Of a DNA stretch of 64,000 nt, positions 45,600-58,711 are shown one piece after another (the first letter of the stretch is position 1; the number at the start of each line of letters is the position of its first letter). The position numbers and the translations under genes were made by a program. The notes beneath the pieces were generated by a model that saw nothing but the letters and a program-made list of their open reading frames with translations, searched no databases and was not told the DNA's origin. This DNA is from Erythroxylum novogranatense (taxonomy: Eukaryota; Streptophyta; Magnoliopsida; Malpighiales; Erythroxylaceae), in NCBI GenBank assembly GCA_029891385.1, contig CM057235.1, positions 6,939,001 to 7,003,000 on the forward strand, read 5' to 3'.

Positions 45600-48537
45600 G
45601 TTAATAAAGAGATTTGCTATTTAAAAAGAATTTAGATAGAGTGATGGTAAATCACCATTGACTTAATTAATTCTCATATTCTTACACTCATTTTAGTGAC
45701 AATATTTGTTCTAATCGCTCTCAAATAGACATATGAGGTTCTTGCCTCCAAAATCTCAAGAGCTCCATTCAAATTTTTCATTAGGTTAGCACAAAGAGCA
45801 TACTTTCCACAGATGGTACTCACTAATTGGAGAAAAAAAAGTGAAAGGATATAAGGGTTTCCAACTTATAAAGAAACTCATTTAGGATTTTGCTAAAGAA
45901 CAGACTATACGTGTAATAGAAGCCAAGAACAATATGAGATGTGCCCAAGAAAGCTATTATAAACATCCTCATAATAGTGTTATGAGAATGTTAAAGATTC
46001 ACAGGATGAAGGAGTTTCAAGAGCTCTTAGCCCTGAACAATTCAATACTAAAGAAGAAATCAATAATTAATTAGTTAAGGGATGGAGATGTTAACACAAA
46101 ATTCTTCCACTCTTCGATCCTAGAAAGAAGAAACACAAATAAAATCACTGAGCTCCAATAAATATCGGAACCTCCATACTTATCATAATATGATGTAGGA
46201 AGTAGCTTTGGATTTTTTCAATAATTTGATGGGATCTGGAGATAACAACGTCCTTAGGGAAATCAACATCAATTGAATCTTTGAGAAAGTAATCTGTCAA
46301 AAGATGAGGGAAGCCATAGTGCTACCTTGTACATACAAGAGATTAAAGAGGTCTTTTCAATTTGCACCCTTTTTAAAGCACTTAAACCTTATAGATATTC
46401 TGCATGTTTCTTTTAGAACACTTGGGATATCAATGGTAACCTTCTAATTAAAATTGTGCATAAATTCTTTACTTCATGGAATATGCTAAAGGAAATGAAA
46501 AAATCTTATATATGCCTCATCCAAAAAAAAAACAAAATCCCTTATCAATGTTGGATTATAAGCCTTTATCTTATTATAAAATATTCTATAAGGTAATTTC
46601 TAGGCTTCTTGCAAATAAATTGAATTTGGCTTTGAAAGACGCCATTAATCTAGCTCAAAGTGCTTTCATAGATGGGAGATCAATAGAAGACAACATATTG
46701 CCTATATAGGAACTAATAAAAATGACAATTCAAGAAGATCTATTAAAAGTTGTACATTCAAATTTGATTTCTTCAAAGCCCTTCACACCATCATATGTGA
46801 TTTTATTGAATCTTGCTTACTAGCACTTAGATTCCCAATTCAGTTTGTGAAATGGATAATGGAATGTATCATAGAACTACTTTTAACATTCTATTAAATG
46901 GAACACCTACTTAGATCTTTAGAAATAACAGGTTAATACAATAAGGGCTCAACTCTCCCTTTACTGATTTATATGGCTTATGGAAGCTCTATCCAGGATG
47001 TACAACTATCTTATCTCTTACAATGGGAGGTTTCAACACCATCAAAATTTTAGAGAGCTAGGTATCACTAACTTTGGTTTTTGCTGATGATCTAACGTTG
47101 TTATGTGGAGATGAAATCCAATCAACTGAAACAATCTTGGGTATTTTAGAGTTTTTCGCAGCATGTTCTAGTTTGAAGGTTAATGTTAGTAGAAGAAATA
47201 TGTTCATTTTTTCTTATGTAAGGAATCAATCAGTGTTGAGTAGATAAATGGCTTCAAAATCCAAAATCCACCATTCAAATATCTTAATATCCTTGTTACT
47301 ATTGCTAAACCAAAATACATTGACTGCATTACACTAACTGAATCATACAAAGTAAGAAAGGTTTAGCAAAATAGATTTTTATCCTTTCTTGCTAGGCTAA
47401 CTCATATCAATTTTGTTCTAAAGAGTATAAATATGCAATGGAGTGCTCATTTAGTACTTCATAAGAAAATCATCAAGGAGATTGAAAGGAGTGTCAAAGC
47501 TTTCTTATAGTCTGGTAAGCAGAAACTTCAAAGGGGGCAAAGGTTAAATGAGATGATATATCTATTACAAAGAAGAATGAGGGTTAGGACTTTTTCCCAT
47601 TTCACTTATGTAGAAAGTCCTTTTAATTAAAAGGGTTTAGAGGTTACACATTGACAAGGTAACTTGATGAATTAAATGGATTAATGAGTTCTCTTTAATA
47701 TTTGGAAATTGGAAATAAATGGTGAATACTCTTAGTATTTCACACATATGTTGAAATTGAGAAATTCCTTACACCCTTAGATCAAGCACAAATTGGGGAA
47801 TGGTGAAAACTCTTGGTTCTGACATAACAATTGGAATGATCACAACCCATTAATCATAAGAAATGATCTCTTACACTTAAGGATTAGAATTCCTTTAGAT
47901 GTTAGAGTTTCCTTACTTATACAACATGGAGATTAGTGTTGGAATTTTAAAGGCCCCTCTTTATTGATAAATTGTTTGGCTCAACTCCATCATTTGCACA
48001 AGGAAGACAATATCATTTGGCTAGCTAATAGTAATGGTTCTATACTATGAAGTAATATAGAAACAAACCATGAACCCCAAAGAATCCTTGATCAGTTGGC
48101 TAGTTATAAAGAATATGATCAAAACTAAGGATAGATGGTTTGGCACTCCTATATGTGTCTTCTGCAAAGAAGAGGAGGAAGATATAAACCATCTTTTCTT
48201 TCAACGCAATTACTCGAAAGTCATTTAAAGTAGGGTGTTGCAACTTCTTGTGGAAATTTGTTAAACATATGAATGGAATTGGGTCTTGGCATGGGTTATC
48301 AAAAAGGTTAAGGAATTTAAGAAAAACAAAGGGCTTTTCAAAACTACATTCATATCTACAATCTACTCAATATGGAGAGAAAGAAATAGCATAATCTACA
48401 AAGGGGAAGCCATTAAACAACATGAATTAGCTTATTATACTTTAAACTGGATTAGAGAAATCATGATAACAAGGAATGCACAAAGTAATCTTCTTTTAGC
48501 CATAAAATTCATATGAAACTTTTTAAAACTTTGTAAC
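45600..48537 (+). pseudogene. LINE G remnant (second LINE)
   Basis: Non-LTR retrotransposon in decayed frames: the endonuclease end LDRVMVNHH (about 45634), LRDGDVNTKFFHSSILERRNTNKI (46075-46150), the RT open stretch 46476-46709 with YKPLSYYKIFYKVISRLLANKLN and QSAFIDGRSIEDNI, the catalytic box FADDLTLLCGDE (about 47085), and the zinc-finger C-terminus TKDRWFGTPICVFCKEEEED..HLFF (48125-48205). It ends with ISTIYSIWRERNSIIYKGE (about 48350). It overlaps in domains with the first LINE, so it is a separate copy. The 3' end continues after element H. Confidence 0.85.
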
Positions 48538-50069
48538 TGATAAGTGTGAATTGCATCATTTTTTTAGGGCATAATTTGACGCAAGTATTTAATTGTTAAT
48601 TTAATCGTTTAGTATGTGTTTAGGTTAGAATTGTGTTAGTTTGCTATTTGTTTATGTTTTAAGTGTTTATGGGTTAGTACAAATCTTTGAGCTTAATTAT
48701 TATGTTTTTGAGGCATCTTGATGTGTTTGTTAGTGTTTCAGGGTCAACGTCAAAGAACAGAAAAGTTTCAAAGACACTTGAGTCGAAACAACGCCCCATA
48801 ATCATGGCCAACAAGCCACGATCATGACAAAAGTACCAGAGTTGGCCCACGATCATGGTCCATAAGCCACGATCGTGACAAAAGCCCAAGACATGGGCCA
48901 CAATTATGGCCTGCTTGTTACTATCGTGATAGAAGGCTCAGATGTCGCCCATGATCATGGCTGCCTGCATCGGGCAGACGTGTAGATACTAAAAAATGTC
49001 AAGTTTTGAGAGATTTTTTGGACATTTAGGACCCTAAAAAACCCTAGTTCTGCTCAGAACACAAAAGGTATTTAAAGAATAAGACAAAGAGGCAGGAGGA
49101 GCTTTAGCATCAACCTCTTTTAAAGAAACCCTGGATAAAATTATCGAGAGATAGAGAAAGAGAAGAAGGAAGAGAGCAGAGGAGAAGAAGTTAGCTTGAC
49201 GTACTTCCCAAATTAGGAGTTCTATGACATCGCTGTCTCCCATCATCCGTTTAATTTCGTATTTCCTACTACTTTTAGTTTTATTATTGTATAGAATTGG
49301 TATAACAGTTGATGATATGATTTTTTGGATGTTGATGATGCTCTAAGCTCAACTTTGGGGTTTTATCTTCGATTTAGTGAAACTTGATTCCTTATGTGTT
49401 ATTTAGATTTATTGTGATTTAATTTTGTATATGCATAATTCAATAATAAGCTAAGAGGGTGAATCGAGTGAAAAATAATTAAATTAGTCTAACGAGAGTT
49501 AGGTGATTTAATAGAATAAGAATTAAATCAAATTGGTAATTTGTGATAAGAGAGATCTTGCATAGGTTTCCGATAGTTTATTAGACAACTTCAGATCTAA
49601 TAAAGGTTTTAAATAGGTTGTTAATTGAGAAATTGTAACTTCCATAATCTGATTGGAGTTTATAAATTAGAGTTAATGGTTATAACTTAAGAGAGAGTAA
49701 TCAACCCTAGGATCGTCTAAAACCAATAATCTAGTAATTCAAAGCCAATTAGGTTAGCGTTAAAGATAGGCAAAATTTCCTTTCTCTCAGTTGGTAATCC
49801 CTTAGGTTGATTCTTAAGTGTGTTTCACAACTACTAAATTATTAATATTTTCATGATTGATTCTTGAATTGATTTCTTTAATTAAATTGAATTCTTGTTT
49901 TAGTTTCGTACATTTTGAATTTTGCAAATTATTCTGGCCTTAGATTTTAAGACTAAACTATCCCTCCTCGTGGGATTGACACATTAGGTACTACAAAAAT
50001 GACTTGTGCACTTATGAATTATCAAGGTTAATTAATTAAAACTTACACACATTAAAAAAAAACCAATCA
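48538..50069 (+). repeat. 5' LTR of element H
   Basis: 1532 bp, ends ..AACCAATCA. Contains the GATC-centred palindrome array (48796-48960), then an AT-rich remainder with no supported gene. Confidence 0.88.
48796..48960. repeat. GATC-centred palindrome array in H LTR
   Basis: Seven variants of CCACGATCGTGG. The ATCATG/ATCGTG halves lie at 48801, 48821, 48852, 48872, 48903, 48923 and 48952, spacing 20, 31, 20, 31, 20, 29: about 51 bp units with two palindromes each. Also present in the other LTR (about 58970-59090). Confidence 0.8.
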
Positions 50070-50075
50070 AGTTTT

Positions 50076-50093
50076 TGGCATTGTTGCCAAGAA
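50076..50093 (+). other. Primer-binding site of element H
   Basis: TGGCATTGTTGCCAAGAA, a decayed form of the TGGCGCCGTTGCCGGGGA type used by Athila-like elements (tRNA-Asp, from memory). All differences are C-to-T or G-to-A. Confidence 0.7.
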
Positions 50094-50279
50094 AGCAATT
50101 ACTTTAATTCTATAGTTTAAGGTGTTTAGTTAGTTTTTATTTTTTGTTTTTATTCTTTCTTTCTATTTTTGAAATCGTGCTCTTGGATGCTCACAAAAGT
50201 AGCGAGAAGTTCTAGTCGTGTAGCTGAAACCTTAGATTTAGACATCACTTGATTAGAACAAGCAGAGTAGACAAACTAC

Positions 50280-50657
50280 TACATTCTGAGAATAAAAACG
50301 AATTGTAGTTATTGATTAAATGAAGGATATGCAAGCTAAAATTAAGAACCTAACTCGATAACTCAACAACATGAAGGCTTCTTCCTCAGCTTTAGTGAAA
50401 GCTGTGCAACTTAAGAGTGAACTTCATGAACAAATGGACCATGATACAGTGGACTGTTTCTTGATAAAGGAAAGCTATCCAGAGAAAGTGAATTATATGG
50501 GAGCTCAATATGGACAAGGAGGGGGAAACAATCCCTAATCCAATACATACAACCCTAGGTGGAAGAATCACCTTAACTTGTCGTGGACAACAATGATGGG
50601 GGACAGTTCGAACCTCAAAGACAACCAAGCTTCCAACAAGATAAACCAAGCTGAATG
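50280..50657 (+). pseudogene. Element H gag, part before the solo LTR
   Basis: Readable with stops: MKDMQAKIKNLTR, then EKVNYMGAQYGQGGGNNP followed by SNTYNPRWKNHLNLSW, a conserved Athila gag segment. Interrupted at NQAEW..: the GAATC at 50658-50662 is duplicated at 54815-54819 and the frame resumes with SKLDKILDKIG. Confidence 0.8.
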
Positions 50658-50662
50658 GAATC

Positions 50663-53600
50663 TGTTGGATCCCGATTTTTGAGTAAAAATAAGAAATATT
50701 CAAAAGTGGATAAGTTGGTTGAAATTGAGTTGAAATTCAAGAAATAAAGAGAGAAAGTGTAAAAAAATGAAAATTTGTGAAAAGTTTGACTTTTTGGCCT
50801 TTGAGGGTTGACTTTTGATTTAGGCAAAATTTGAGAAAATGATCTACATGAAACTTGTAGATTATGTTAAGAGTTTTCTGTGGTCATAAAGTTTGCTATT
50901 TTTCGATGTCGGGATTGAGAGATATGATTTTCCGAAGATATGCTTTGTTTTGAAAATGCTATTAAGTATAGATTTGTGTGTTCTATGCTTTGAGCCCACT
51001 CGTCGTATGGATTTAGTCTGAATTGGAGTAAGTAGTCTTCATGAAAGTTTTATATGATGTTTTTATCTTTCCATTTATATAAAGTTTGCAATTTTTCGAT
51101 ATCGGGGCTAGGAGTTATGAGCCATTAAACATTGGAAGTATTTTAAGAAAAGCTGTTTTGGATAGAATCTTTGATTGAGTTTTTGACCTCTTTTGATACC
51201 TAATTTGATTTTGAGTACTTCAGGGAAGTTGTAGAGCTTCCTTTGATCTTTTTATTGACACCAAATTTGTCAAATTCCGAGTTCGGAATCGAGAGATATG
51301 ATTTTTGAAAAGTTCGATTTTGAAGTTCCGTTACTTTATTTTTAATCCGATCCCTTTTGTAATCTTTTGCTTATAATTTCTTCGTCCGACATCCGATTGA
51401 TTTGATTCTCGAAGCGTTGGATTCCTAAAACAATTAATTTTATTTTTATGAAGAATTATGATTTTTAGGAGATTAAATGGAAAGAGATTGATTGAACCAA
51501 AGTAAGAGATTTGGTTATAGGTTATAAGTTGGATAATTTTCTGAACATGGTTCAGTATTTTGCGAAATTCGGGAGCTATACAACTCCGATTGAGTTCATT
51601 ATTGAGGCCAAATAAAATTAAGATATAGGGCTACAACTCTTGTGAAGGGATCGAAATTTAATTTCATCCCTAAGATTGTTAATTTCTGGAATTAAATTAG
51701 CGTAATGTTCAGTCTCAGATTTTTCGCAGGTCTGATAGTATTTCGGCTATAACTTCTTTGTTTCTGATCCGAATTGAGCGCGGTCAGTGGCGTTGGATTT
51801 GTATGATTGAGAGGAAAAAGTTTTAAGAAGAAAGTTTGTCCAAATTATTTTGTTTTGCTGCTCAAATTCTGGACGCAAGGTATCAAATTTTTCAAATGAA
51901 GTGCAGGGACAAACTTGGAAATAGGCTTAAAAGGAGGGGCAATATGGTCATTTGACTTTCATTTTAATGACATGGCACCTAATCAATGAGGTAAGTGCCG
52001 TATAAAGAAAGATCTAGAAATTAAAAGAAGAGAAGGAAAGAGTGGAAGTCGTTTTGTAGAGAGAAGGAGAAGAAAATAAGAAGAGAATGGAGAAAGGTGA
52101 TTTCGGTGATGGAGATTTCGAAAATTTTGAGCCTCCAAGATGATTTTCGTTTTTATTTTAAAGAGAAAGGATGGAAAAGAAGGAAAGCTTCCCTTGGGCT
52201 TTGCAAAAATCCGAAAATGAAGGGAGAATGAGGTAAGAGGAAATTTTGAACTTTGAGTTTTTGATGAATTTTTGGTTGAGAAACATGAAAAATGACTTGG
52301 ATTTGTGATTTATGAAGCTAATTGTGATGTATATGCTTTAGGTTATGTTTAATTTTGGATTTATGTGAGTAGGGATTTTGCCCAATTTTAGAAGTTGGGG
52401 TTTTTGAAGATTTATGGCTTAGAATCATAGAAAGTGTGATGAATTGGTGAAATATGATACCAATTTTGAAGAATTTGTGTTTTATGATGTTGAATTTGTG
52501 TAAATTGGTTTAGGCCAATTTTGAAAATTGAGAGTTTTGAAAATTGATGATTTAGATAGCTTGATTTTATATGGAATTGGTGTTTTCTAAGTTTAATTTG
52601 AGTAATTAAGTTATTTATGAGATTGAATTTGAATGAATTGGTTTAGGTCAAATTTGAAATTTGGGGATTTTAGAAATTCTGGTTTTAGAAAGCTTGGAAA
52701 TATGATGATTATGAATTTCCTATAGTTAATTTTGGAAATTATGCAAATTATGATGTAGAATTTGGATGATTATGGCTTAGGTCAATTTTAATTGAAAGAA
52801 GGAAAGAAGCCAGGATCAAATTGATGATCGGGACGAGTTCCTAGCATCATTTCGAGGTGGGTAGTATATTTATTTGTTGAATTTTAAGCTAAGCATATGA
52901 AATTGAAAATTTAAGAAGTGAATTTTTGATAAATTAATGTTTATATAAATGTTTGAAAATTATGATTTGAAGGATTAAATTCCTTATTGTGGAAATGATT
53001 TTAGAAAATTCAAGGTTTATGAAATTCAGGGTTTTCAATTATTTGAATAATTTAAGAAATGTGCTTTGTAAATTTTAAATAAGTTTGAATAATGATTCAA
53101 AGGAATTATTGCATTCATGGTTATGAATTTTTGATTGATTGTGATATGTGATTAAATTGATGATTTGAATTGCATTAGAATTGTTATATGATTTTCATGT
53201 GTTATGGGAATGTGTCAAGTATTGACACTATTTGATGTTATGATATAAAAGTTTAAAAGTAAGATTTGAAAAGTGCCTTGGGTAATTCAATTGTTCGTTT
53301 CAATTATGTGTTATGGGTTTGGTCGTCCCATCATGGGACGAGTGCGCTTGTCTATTTTATAGCCTTCTCCGGCTGCCCGTTAGTGACATGGAGCTCGATT
53401 TGGACTCCTTCACGGCTACACTAGACCGCTATGCGGAAAAGTGTAGTACGTTACATTCACTTACCATCAGACCGCTTCTGAGAATGTGCAAGACGTTCTT
53501 TTTGGACCGAACCGCACCATTTGATGTGTTATGTGCTTTTGTTTCGCTTTCTAAGTGTGATGCATTCATGCTTTTAAATTTGATTATGAAATAAGAAGGA

Positions 53601-54814
53601 ATTGAGAATTTTGAGAAATGAGAAGATAAGATTTGCAAATGTAAGATTTTGGAAAGGTTTTGTGAACGGTTTGAAAAACGAAAGATTTGAAAGATAAGCT
53701 TTGAAAGGTTTCTATCGTGAAAAGTTTAAAAATGACAAACTTCTTGAAAGTAAGTTTTTTGCTTATTGTTCCATTTATAAATATATTATCCACGAGCTTC
53801 CGAGCTCACCCCCCTTTCATCCCCATCTCCAGGTTTCGAGCAAGAGATCGGATGAAAGAATGTGAAGACGTTTGGTTTGATTTTGCATCGTCTGTATTGT
53901 TATGTGAATTGAGATTTTGAATATTTTGTAAATGGCTTGAATTGCTGTTAAGTAAGTGATTATGATGTATTTCAGAATGTATGAAGATTATGAATGAATG
54001 TATGAGAGTATGAAATTGTATATGGAATTGTGTATGAGTTTGGGAATGAGATTGAACTATGAGAATAGTAGATTGAATTACAATTATGAAAGTGTTTTAG
54101 AAATAGGTTTGGGTTTACCTGCTGAGATCCCGGACGGAGGGTCCGGTGGATTTTGATGTTTGTATGTTTGAATGAAAATTTTAAAAGTGTATTTTGAACC
54201 CTTGCAGGTTTTGGGTTAGGTCAAAGGCAGCCGTTATGCTGCCGAAATTTCGATAAAAATTAGTATGAATATGAATTTTGGGATTAATACCAATGTATAA
54301 GAATATGGTTAAGAGTTGAGATTTGCATGAGAATGATTTTACGAAAGTGGAAATTGGTTGTGTGATTTGAATGAGATTGACTAAAGGAGTAAGAAATGAG
54401 AAAAAAGAAAAAAAATTTACCGGATTTCAGATGTTTCGTCTAAGTTTCCAACGCGATTGTGTTTCTCTGTTTTTCGTTTTCGGATGTCGGCTCTGTTTCT
54501 TTGTTTTTCTTCAATAATTGTTCTCAGATGTCGAATATGATTCAGCTCAATTACTTTGATTGTAAGATCGGCTCCGTTTGTTAAGTTTCGATTCCGCTAC
54601 GCTTCGTTTTGCTTCGGTACTTTTGTATTTCCGATTTCGCATCATATCGGTTTCGCCTATGATTGTAACCGTTCCGATTCGCTTTTTTCGATTATGTATT
54701 CGATTTGCTTCTGCTTTGCTTTCGAATTCAATTTATCCAATTTGAATTCGCCTCGTTATTCGTATCCGTTTCTGCTTTTCGGTTAGGATCCGGTTCCCGG
54801 ATCGGGTCCCAACA
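50663..54814 (+). repeat. Solo LTR of the giant-LTR family
   Basis: 4152 bp, TGTTGGATCCC...GGGTCCCAACA, collinear with 8766-12974. Perfect target duplication GAATC on both sides shows a real insertion later reduced to one LTR by recombination. It is more diverged than LTR1 and LTR2 are from each other, especially at 51800-52700 and 53930-54780. It carries the TATA (53776-53785) and both leader hairpins. Confidence 0.92.
53776..53785 (+). promoter_or_regulatory. Probable TATA box of the solo LTR
   Basis: TATAAATATA in the same context as in LTR1 and LTR2 (..TTATCCACGAGCTTCC, then CTCACCCCCCTTTC). Retained despite divergence around it. Confidence 0.55.
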
Positions 54815-54819
54815 GAATC

Positions 54820-55789
54820 CAAGTTGGATAAGATTTTAGATAAAATTGGAGGCATGGAGGATGCACAAAAGAGGTTTAAAAACAAATTTGAGCTAAAAGA
54901 TGCCTCTTTAAAACACAATCTGGAGGTCTAAGTAGGTCAACCAGCAGAGGCAATTTCTACTCAGAATGTAGGAACCCCTTCAGGCAATACCGAGTTTAAC
55001 CCAAAGGAACGAATCATGGCCATTACTCAAACTAAAGAAATGAAACTCGAACATGTGAAGGAAGACGGAGATAAAGGAGAAGGACAAGTAATTATAGAAT
55101 TTTTCCTAAGTGAGCTCGTAATTGAGCCAATTGAGGAACCTCAATTGGAATTTTTGTTCCCTATTCTAGCTCAGCGAAAGTCAATTGCAAGTAGGGCGAC
55201 AAGGAATTCTAGGAAGGTTGAATTTAACAAGGTTGAAGACACAACGAAACATCTACAAATGAAGCTCACATTAAAGGAATCACATAAGAAGATGGTTAAG
55301 GAGTGCATAATGGAAGAAAACCCTAACATAACACAGAAGAAAGAGGACCTAGGGGATTTTTACATTCCTTGCAGTATCAATGGAGTCAGAATAGACAGGG
55401 AATTCACATATTTGAGAGCAAGTATCAATATGATGCCCTATACCTTTACTCAAAAATTGGGGTTAGGAGAGTTAGAACCTACAAAGATGTTAATGAAGAC
55501 AGTGGATAGAATAGTTCATCGATCAAAGGGGATTATTAAGGATGTGCAAGTACAAATTAATAAATTTACCTTCCCTACAGACTTTTATATATTGGATATT
55601 AGAGAAGATGTAGAAACCCTTATGGTCTTTGGACGATTATTCTTGGCTACTGCCCGCCCCATAATTGACGTCGATGGGGGTGAACTAACTCTAAGGGTTG
55701 ACAAGCATCAAATAACCTTCAAAGTGTCAAAGAAAGACTACAGTTCTCCTTTACCTCCAACTAATATCAAGGAAACCGAACCTCGATGA
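54820..55789 (+). pseudogene. Element H gag end and protease
   Basis: The gag tail (DKILDKIGGMEDAQKRF) is followed by a 257-codon open stretch from 55016. The C-terminal half is an Athila aspartic protease: FYIPCSINGVRI, then YLRASINMMPYTFTQKLGLG, GIIKDVQVQINKFTFPTDFYIL, GRLFLATARPIIDVDGGELTLRV. Where the family has CDLGASIN the sequence reads TYLRASIN, so the catalytic Asp and the Gly are lost. It stops at 55787. Confidence 0.88.
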
Positions 55790-56480
55790 AAAAAGGAAGA
55801 TATTGAGGATCCTGGGAATGCATTTAGAAAGAAACGATCGAGAAGAAGAAGGTGAAGGAAGGAGAATCAGAGGGAGAGTGGAATCCAAGGCATGGTCTCT
55901 CATGTGTAAATTGTAGGATCGATAACTGCGCTACCATTGCACGATTCATTCAAACCACTTTGAGCACAAGAAGAGTGTCGAGCTACTGAATTTAAAAGAA
56001 GCGTTGCATGGGAGGCAATCCATGGACTATTAATTTGATGTTATTTCCCTTGATATTTAGATAGTTGAATTCTGTAGTTAGGTTATTTCGTTTAATAAAA
56101 TCAGGAAGGCATAGGACTTCGATATGAATTGATGATCAAGGAAGTAAGCAAAAGAGAGTGAAGGGGCCATAAAGAGTTAAGCAAAAGAGAGTGAAGGGGC
56201 CATAAAGAGTTAAGTAATGATTTCAGAAAAAGTAGAGAAGGACAAAAGAAGAGAAAAATTAAAATTTGTTGAAAAAAATTCGTGGCTTGCAGCAGGGTAA
56301 ACGGGGGACACACAAATTTTATATTCATTTTTTTTACCATTTTTCCCTCTATCCAACTATTTATTCATTTCTAACTTCACTTTTATTTTTACTTTATCTC
56401 TATATGTTTAGAACCTCCAAACACTCTCACTTCTCTATAACCAAATTTCAAACTTCCAGTCTCTTCCAACTTTTACTTAC
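55790..56480 (+). other. Element H spacer where RT and integrase are missing
   Basis: Short frames only. LKEALHGRQSMDY near 56005-56040 resembles the sequence normally found after integrase in these elements, so a deletion of several kb probably joined protease to the post-integrase region near 55800-55980. A 33 bp tandem duplication lies at 56145-56210. Confidence 0.65.
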
Positions 56481-57548
56481 TTGCAATTTAGTATGTTGTG
56501 CATTAAGCAATCAGCAAAGCGCGATCAATCATCAGCGAAAAACCAAGTCTCGAGAAGAGGGAAAAAGAATAGGGTAGCAGATTTTGGAGTACCATTCGTG
56601 ATCTACACGGAGGAGGAAAGTATTCATTTCCAATCCCTCAATGTTGAAAAAATTGTAGTCCTGAAATATTTTGATTTTGATACATTTAATAGGCTAGAAC
56701 TGCGGGATAGGGTAGAGAACTTAGCAGAAAGAATTCAGTAGGCGAAGTTCATACACTTACAACATCTTATCTACCAGGAGCTCACTCTAAAATTCTTCAC
56801 TTTCCTATATTATGAACCTAATAACCCTAAAGAAAAGTGCTTTAGGTTATGGGGACAAAACTATGAGTTAAACATTGAAATCAGGTGTGATATTTGTGGG
56901 CTCCCCGAGCCTTCCATTATCGATCAAGACGATGACTTTCGTGCTTCTCGCTATTGGAACAAGCTCATTAGGTCAGAGCGATAAGACGCTAAATTCATAT
57001 GTCAATTTGTTTTATTGCACAAATTCATATGTCAATTGGTTTTTGATAAATTAGAAACCAACAAGTGCAAAATAAGGGAACTTTTCCTATTATGGTGCAT
57101 GAATTATAACATCCTAGTGTGCACCTCCACACATGCGTTGAACGCTATTGTTGCAACTCTACATAAGAGGAGTAACAATTTAGGTATGTGATACTTAGTT
57201 TCTACCATTGCTAGGTATTATAGTGTGGATTGTAGTGGTTTAACCGTCCACCTCCTAGATTTTCTAAATCATGATCATTTATGGCATGCTGAAATCCATA
57301 AGTCCCATAACATGAAACTATGGGATATCAACCAAAAGACGTATGTCAAGATCAGGGCTAGTCAGGTGAGTTTGAGTACAACACCTCCTCAGCAAGTAAA
57401 AGAGGACTCGACGAGTGAATTGTTAGAGGAGGAGGAAGAAACAGAAGAACCAGGATGGAAGAAAGTGTTTGATACAATATTCGCAAATATAAAGATAATT
57501 ACAAATACACTTATGGAGAACTCTAGAAGAATGAAGGATATTACCTGA
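56481..57548 (+). pseudogene. Element H 3' ORF (Athila ORF-1-like)
   Basis: Several open pieces form one protein-like reading: RRGKKNRVADFGVPF, LQHLIYQELTLKFFTFLYYE, KCFRLWGQNYELNIEIRCDICGL, ELFLLWCMNYNILVCTSTHAL, STIARYYSVDCSGLTVHL, then an acidic tail (ELLEEEEETEEPGW). This resembles the extra 3' ORF of Athila elements, sometimes called env-like; its function is not established. Stops near 56741, 56984 and 57188, plus a small internal duplication of TTCATATGTCAATT at 56995 and 57025. Confidence 0.7.
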
Positions 57549-58711
57549 ACATAACGATGTTAGAGCCTAAATATACGTCATATCCATTGTTACTTTAAGG
57601 CTCAAAGCGTCCAACTTCCACTTTCAACACCACACCGCCTTCATCCTCATGAGGATTTATTCAAACCCTTTTATTTTTAAATTTAGTCTTTATTTTGTTT
57701 TTATTTTAACTTATATTTCTCTATTTTCCATGTTTGTTTGTTTGTCCCCTCTCACATTGAGGACAATATGTTGTTCAAGTGCGGGGAGGGTTATATGTTT
57801 TTCTTTGAATGTGAATTTTGAATCTTATATGATAGTTTTTAGGTTGCAATTTATGAAACATGTGAATGTGTCAATGACTAAGATGGATTGAAATTGATTT
57901 AATTTTGAACATAGTCTATTAGGTTATGAAGAATCATTAGCTTACAAAATTAGTAAATTGGATTCTTTAGCTAAATACTTAGCTTAATTAGGATTTAATG
58001 TTAAGTTGTGGCCCTCTAAATTGTTATATTTATTCATAATTTGAGGTCTTTTGATTTAAGTAGCTTTACTAGTATTTTTTCATGGAAACGAGTAGTTAAA
58101 CCAACAAGGTAGACAATAAAAAATATATTGTTATTTTAAATAAATTACTATTCCACTGGCCTTCAAGTTATTAATAGAGCTAGTAGCCAGTTGAGAAAGT
58201 TATATAGCTGAGTAACCAAATCGACACGCATCACAAATGTGTGTCTTTGCTTTAAAAGGCTATAATGACGTTTCAGCCAAGTAGCTTAATAAAAAATGAC
58301 TTAGTCGAGTAATTAGATCAACATTCATCACCAATGTCTGGCTCTAAGTAAAAGATTGGTCCTTGTTTAATAAAAAAAGTGCTTTCTAATAAAACCTACC
58401 GAACTTGTAATAGCTTGACTTTTTATGAATACATACTTAGGAGTAGTTACAGAGTTTGAATGATCAAAGAATTATTAATGTGTGTGTGAAATTGAAAAGG
58501 GTAAATAATTTAAAACTTGGATCTAGATTATGTATATTTACTTCAAAGTCCCTAAACACGGATTTTGCATGTTAATGATTTGAAATAAATTGAATGATTG
58601 TGTTTAAAATTAAATTTATTTCATGAAGTTGAAGTCAAGTCTCATTACTGCATTGCGCGATGTGTTTTTGTTGTTTTGTTTACTTAAGGAAACGTTTAAG
58701 TGTGGGGATGT
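57549..58711 (+). other. Element H 3' non-coding region and polypurine tracts
   Basis: No gene. CACATTGAGGACAATATG followed by AAGTGCGGGGAGGG (57752-57790) is an internal purine tract typical of this lineage. AGTGTGGGGATG at 58699-58710 is the tract used at the LTR. Confidence 0.7.
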
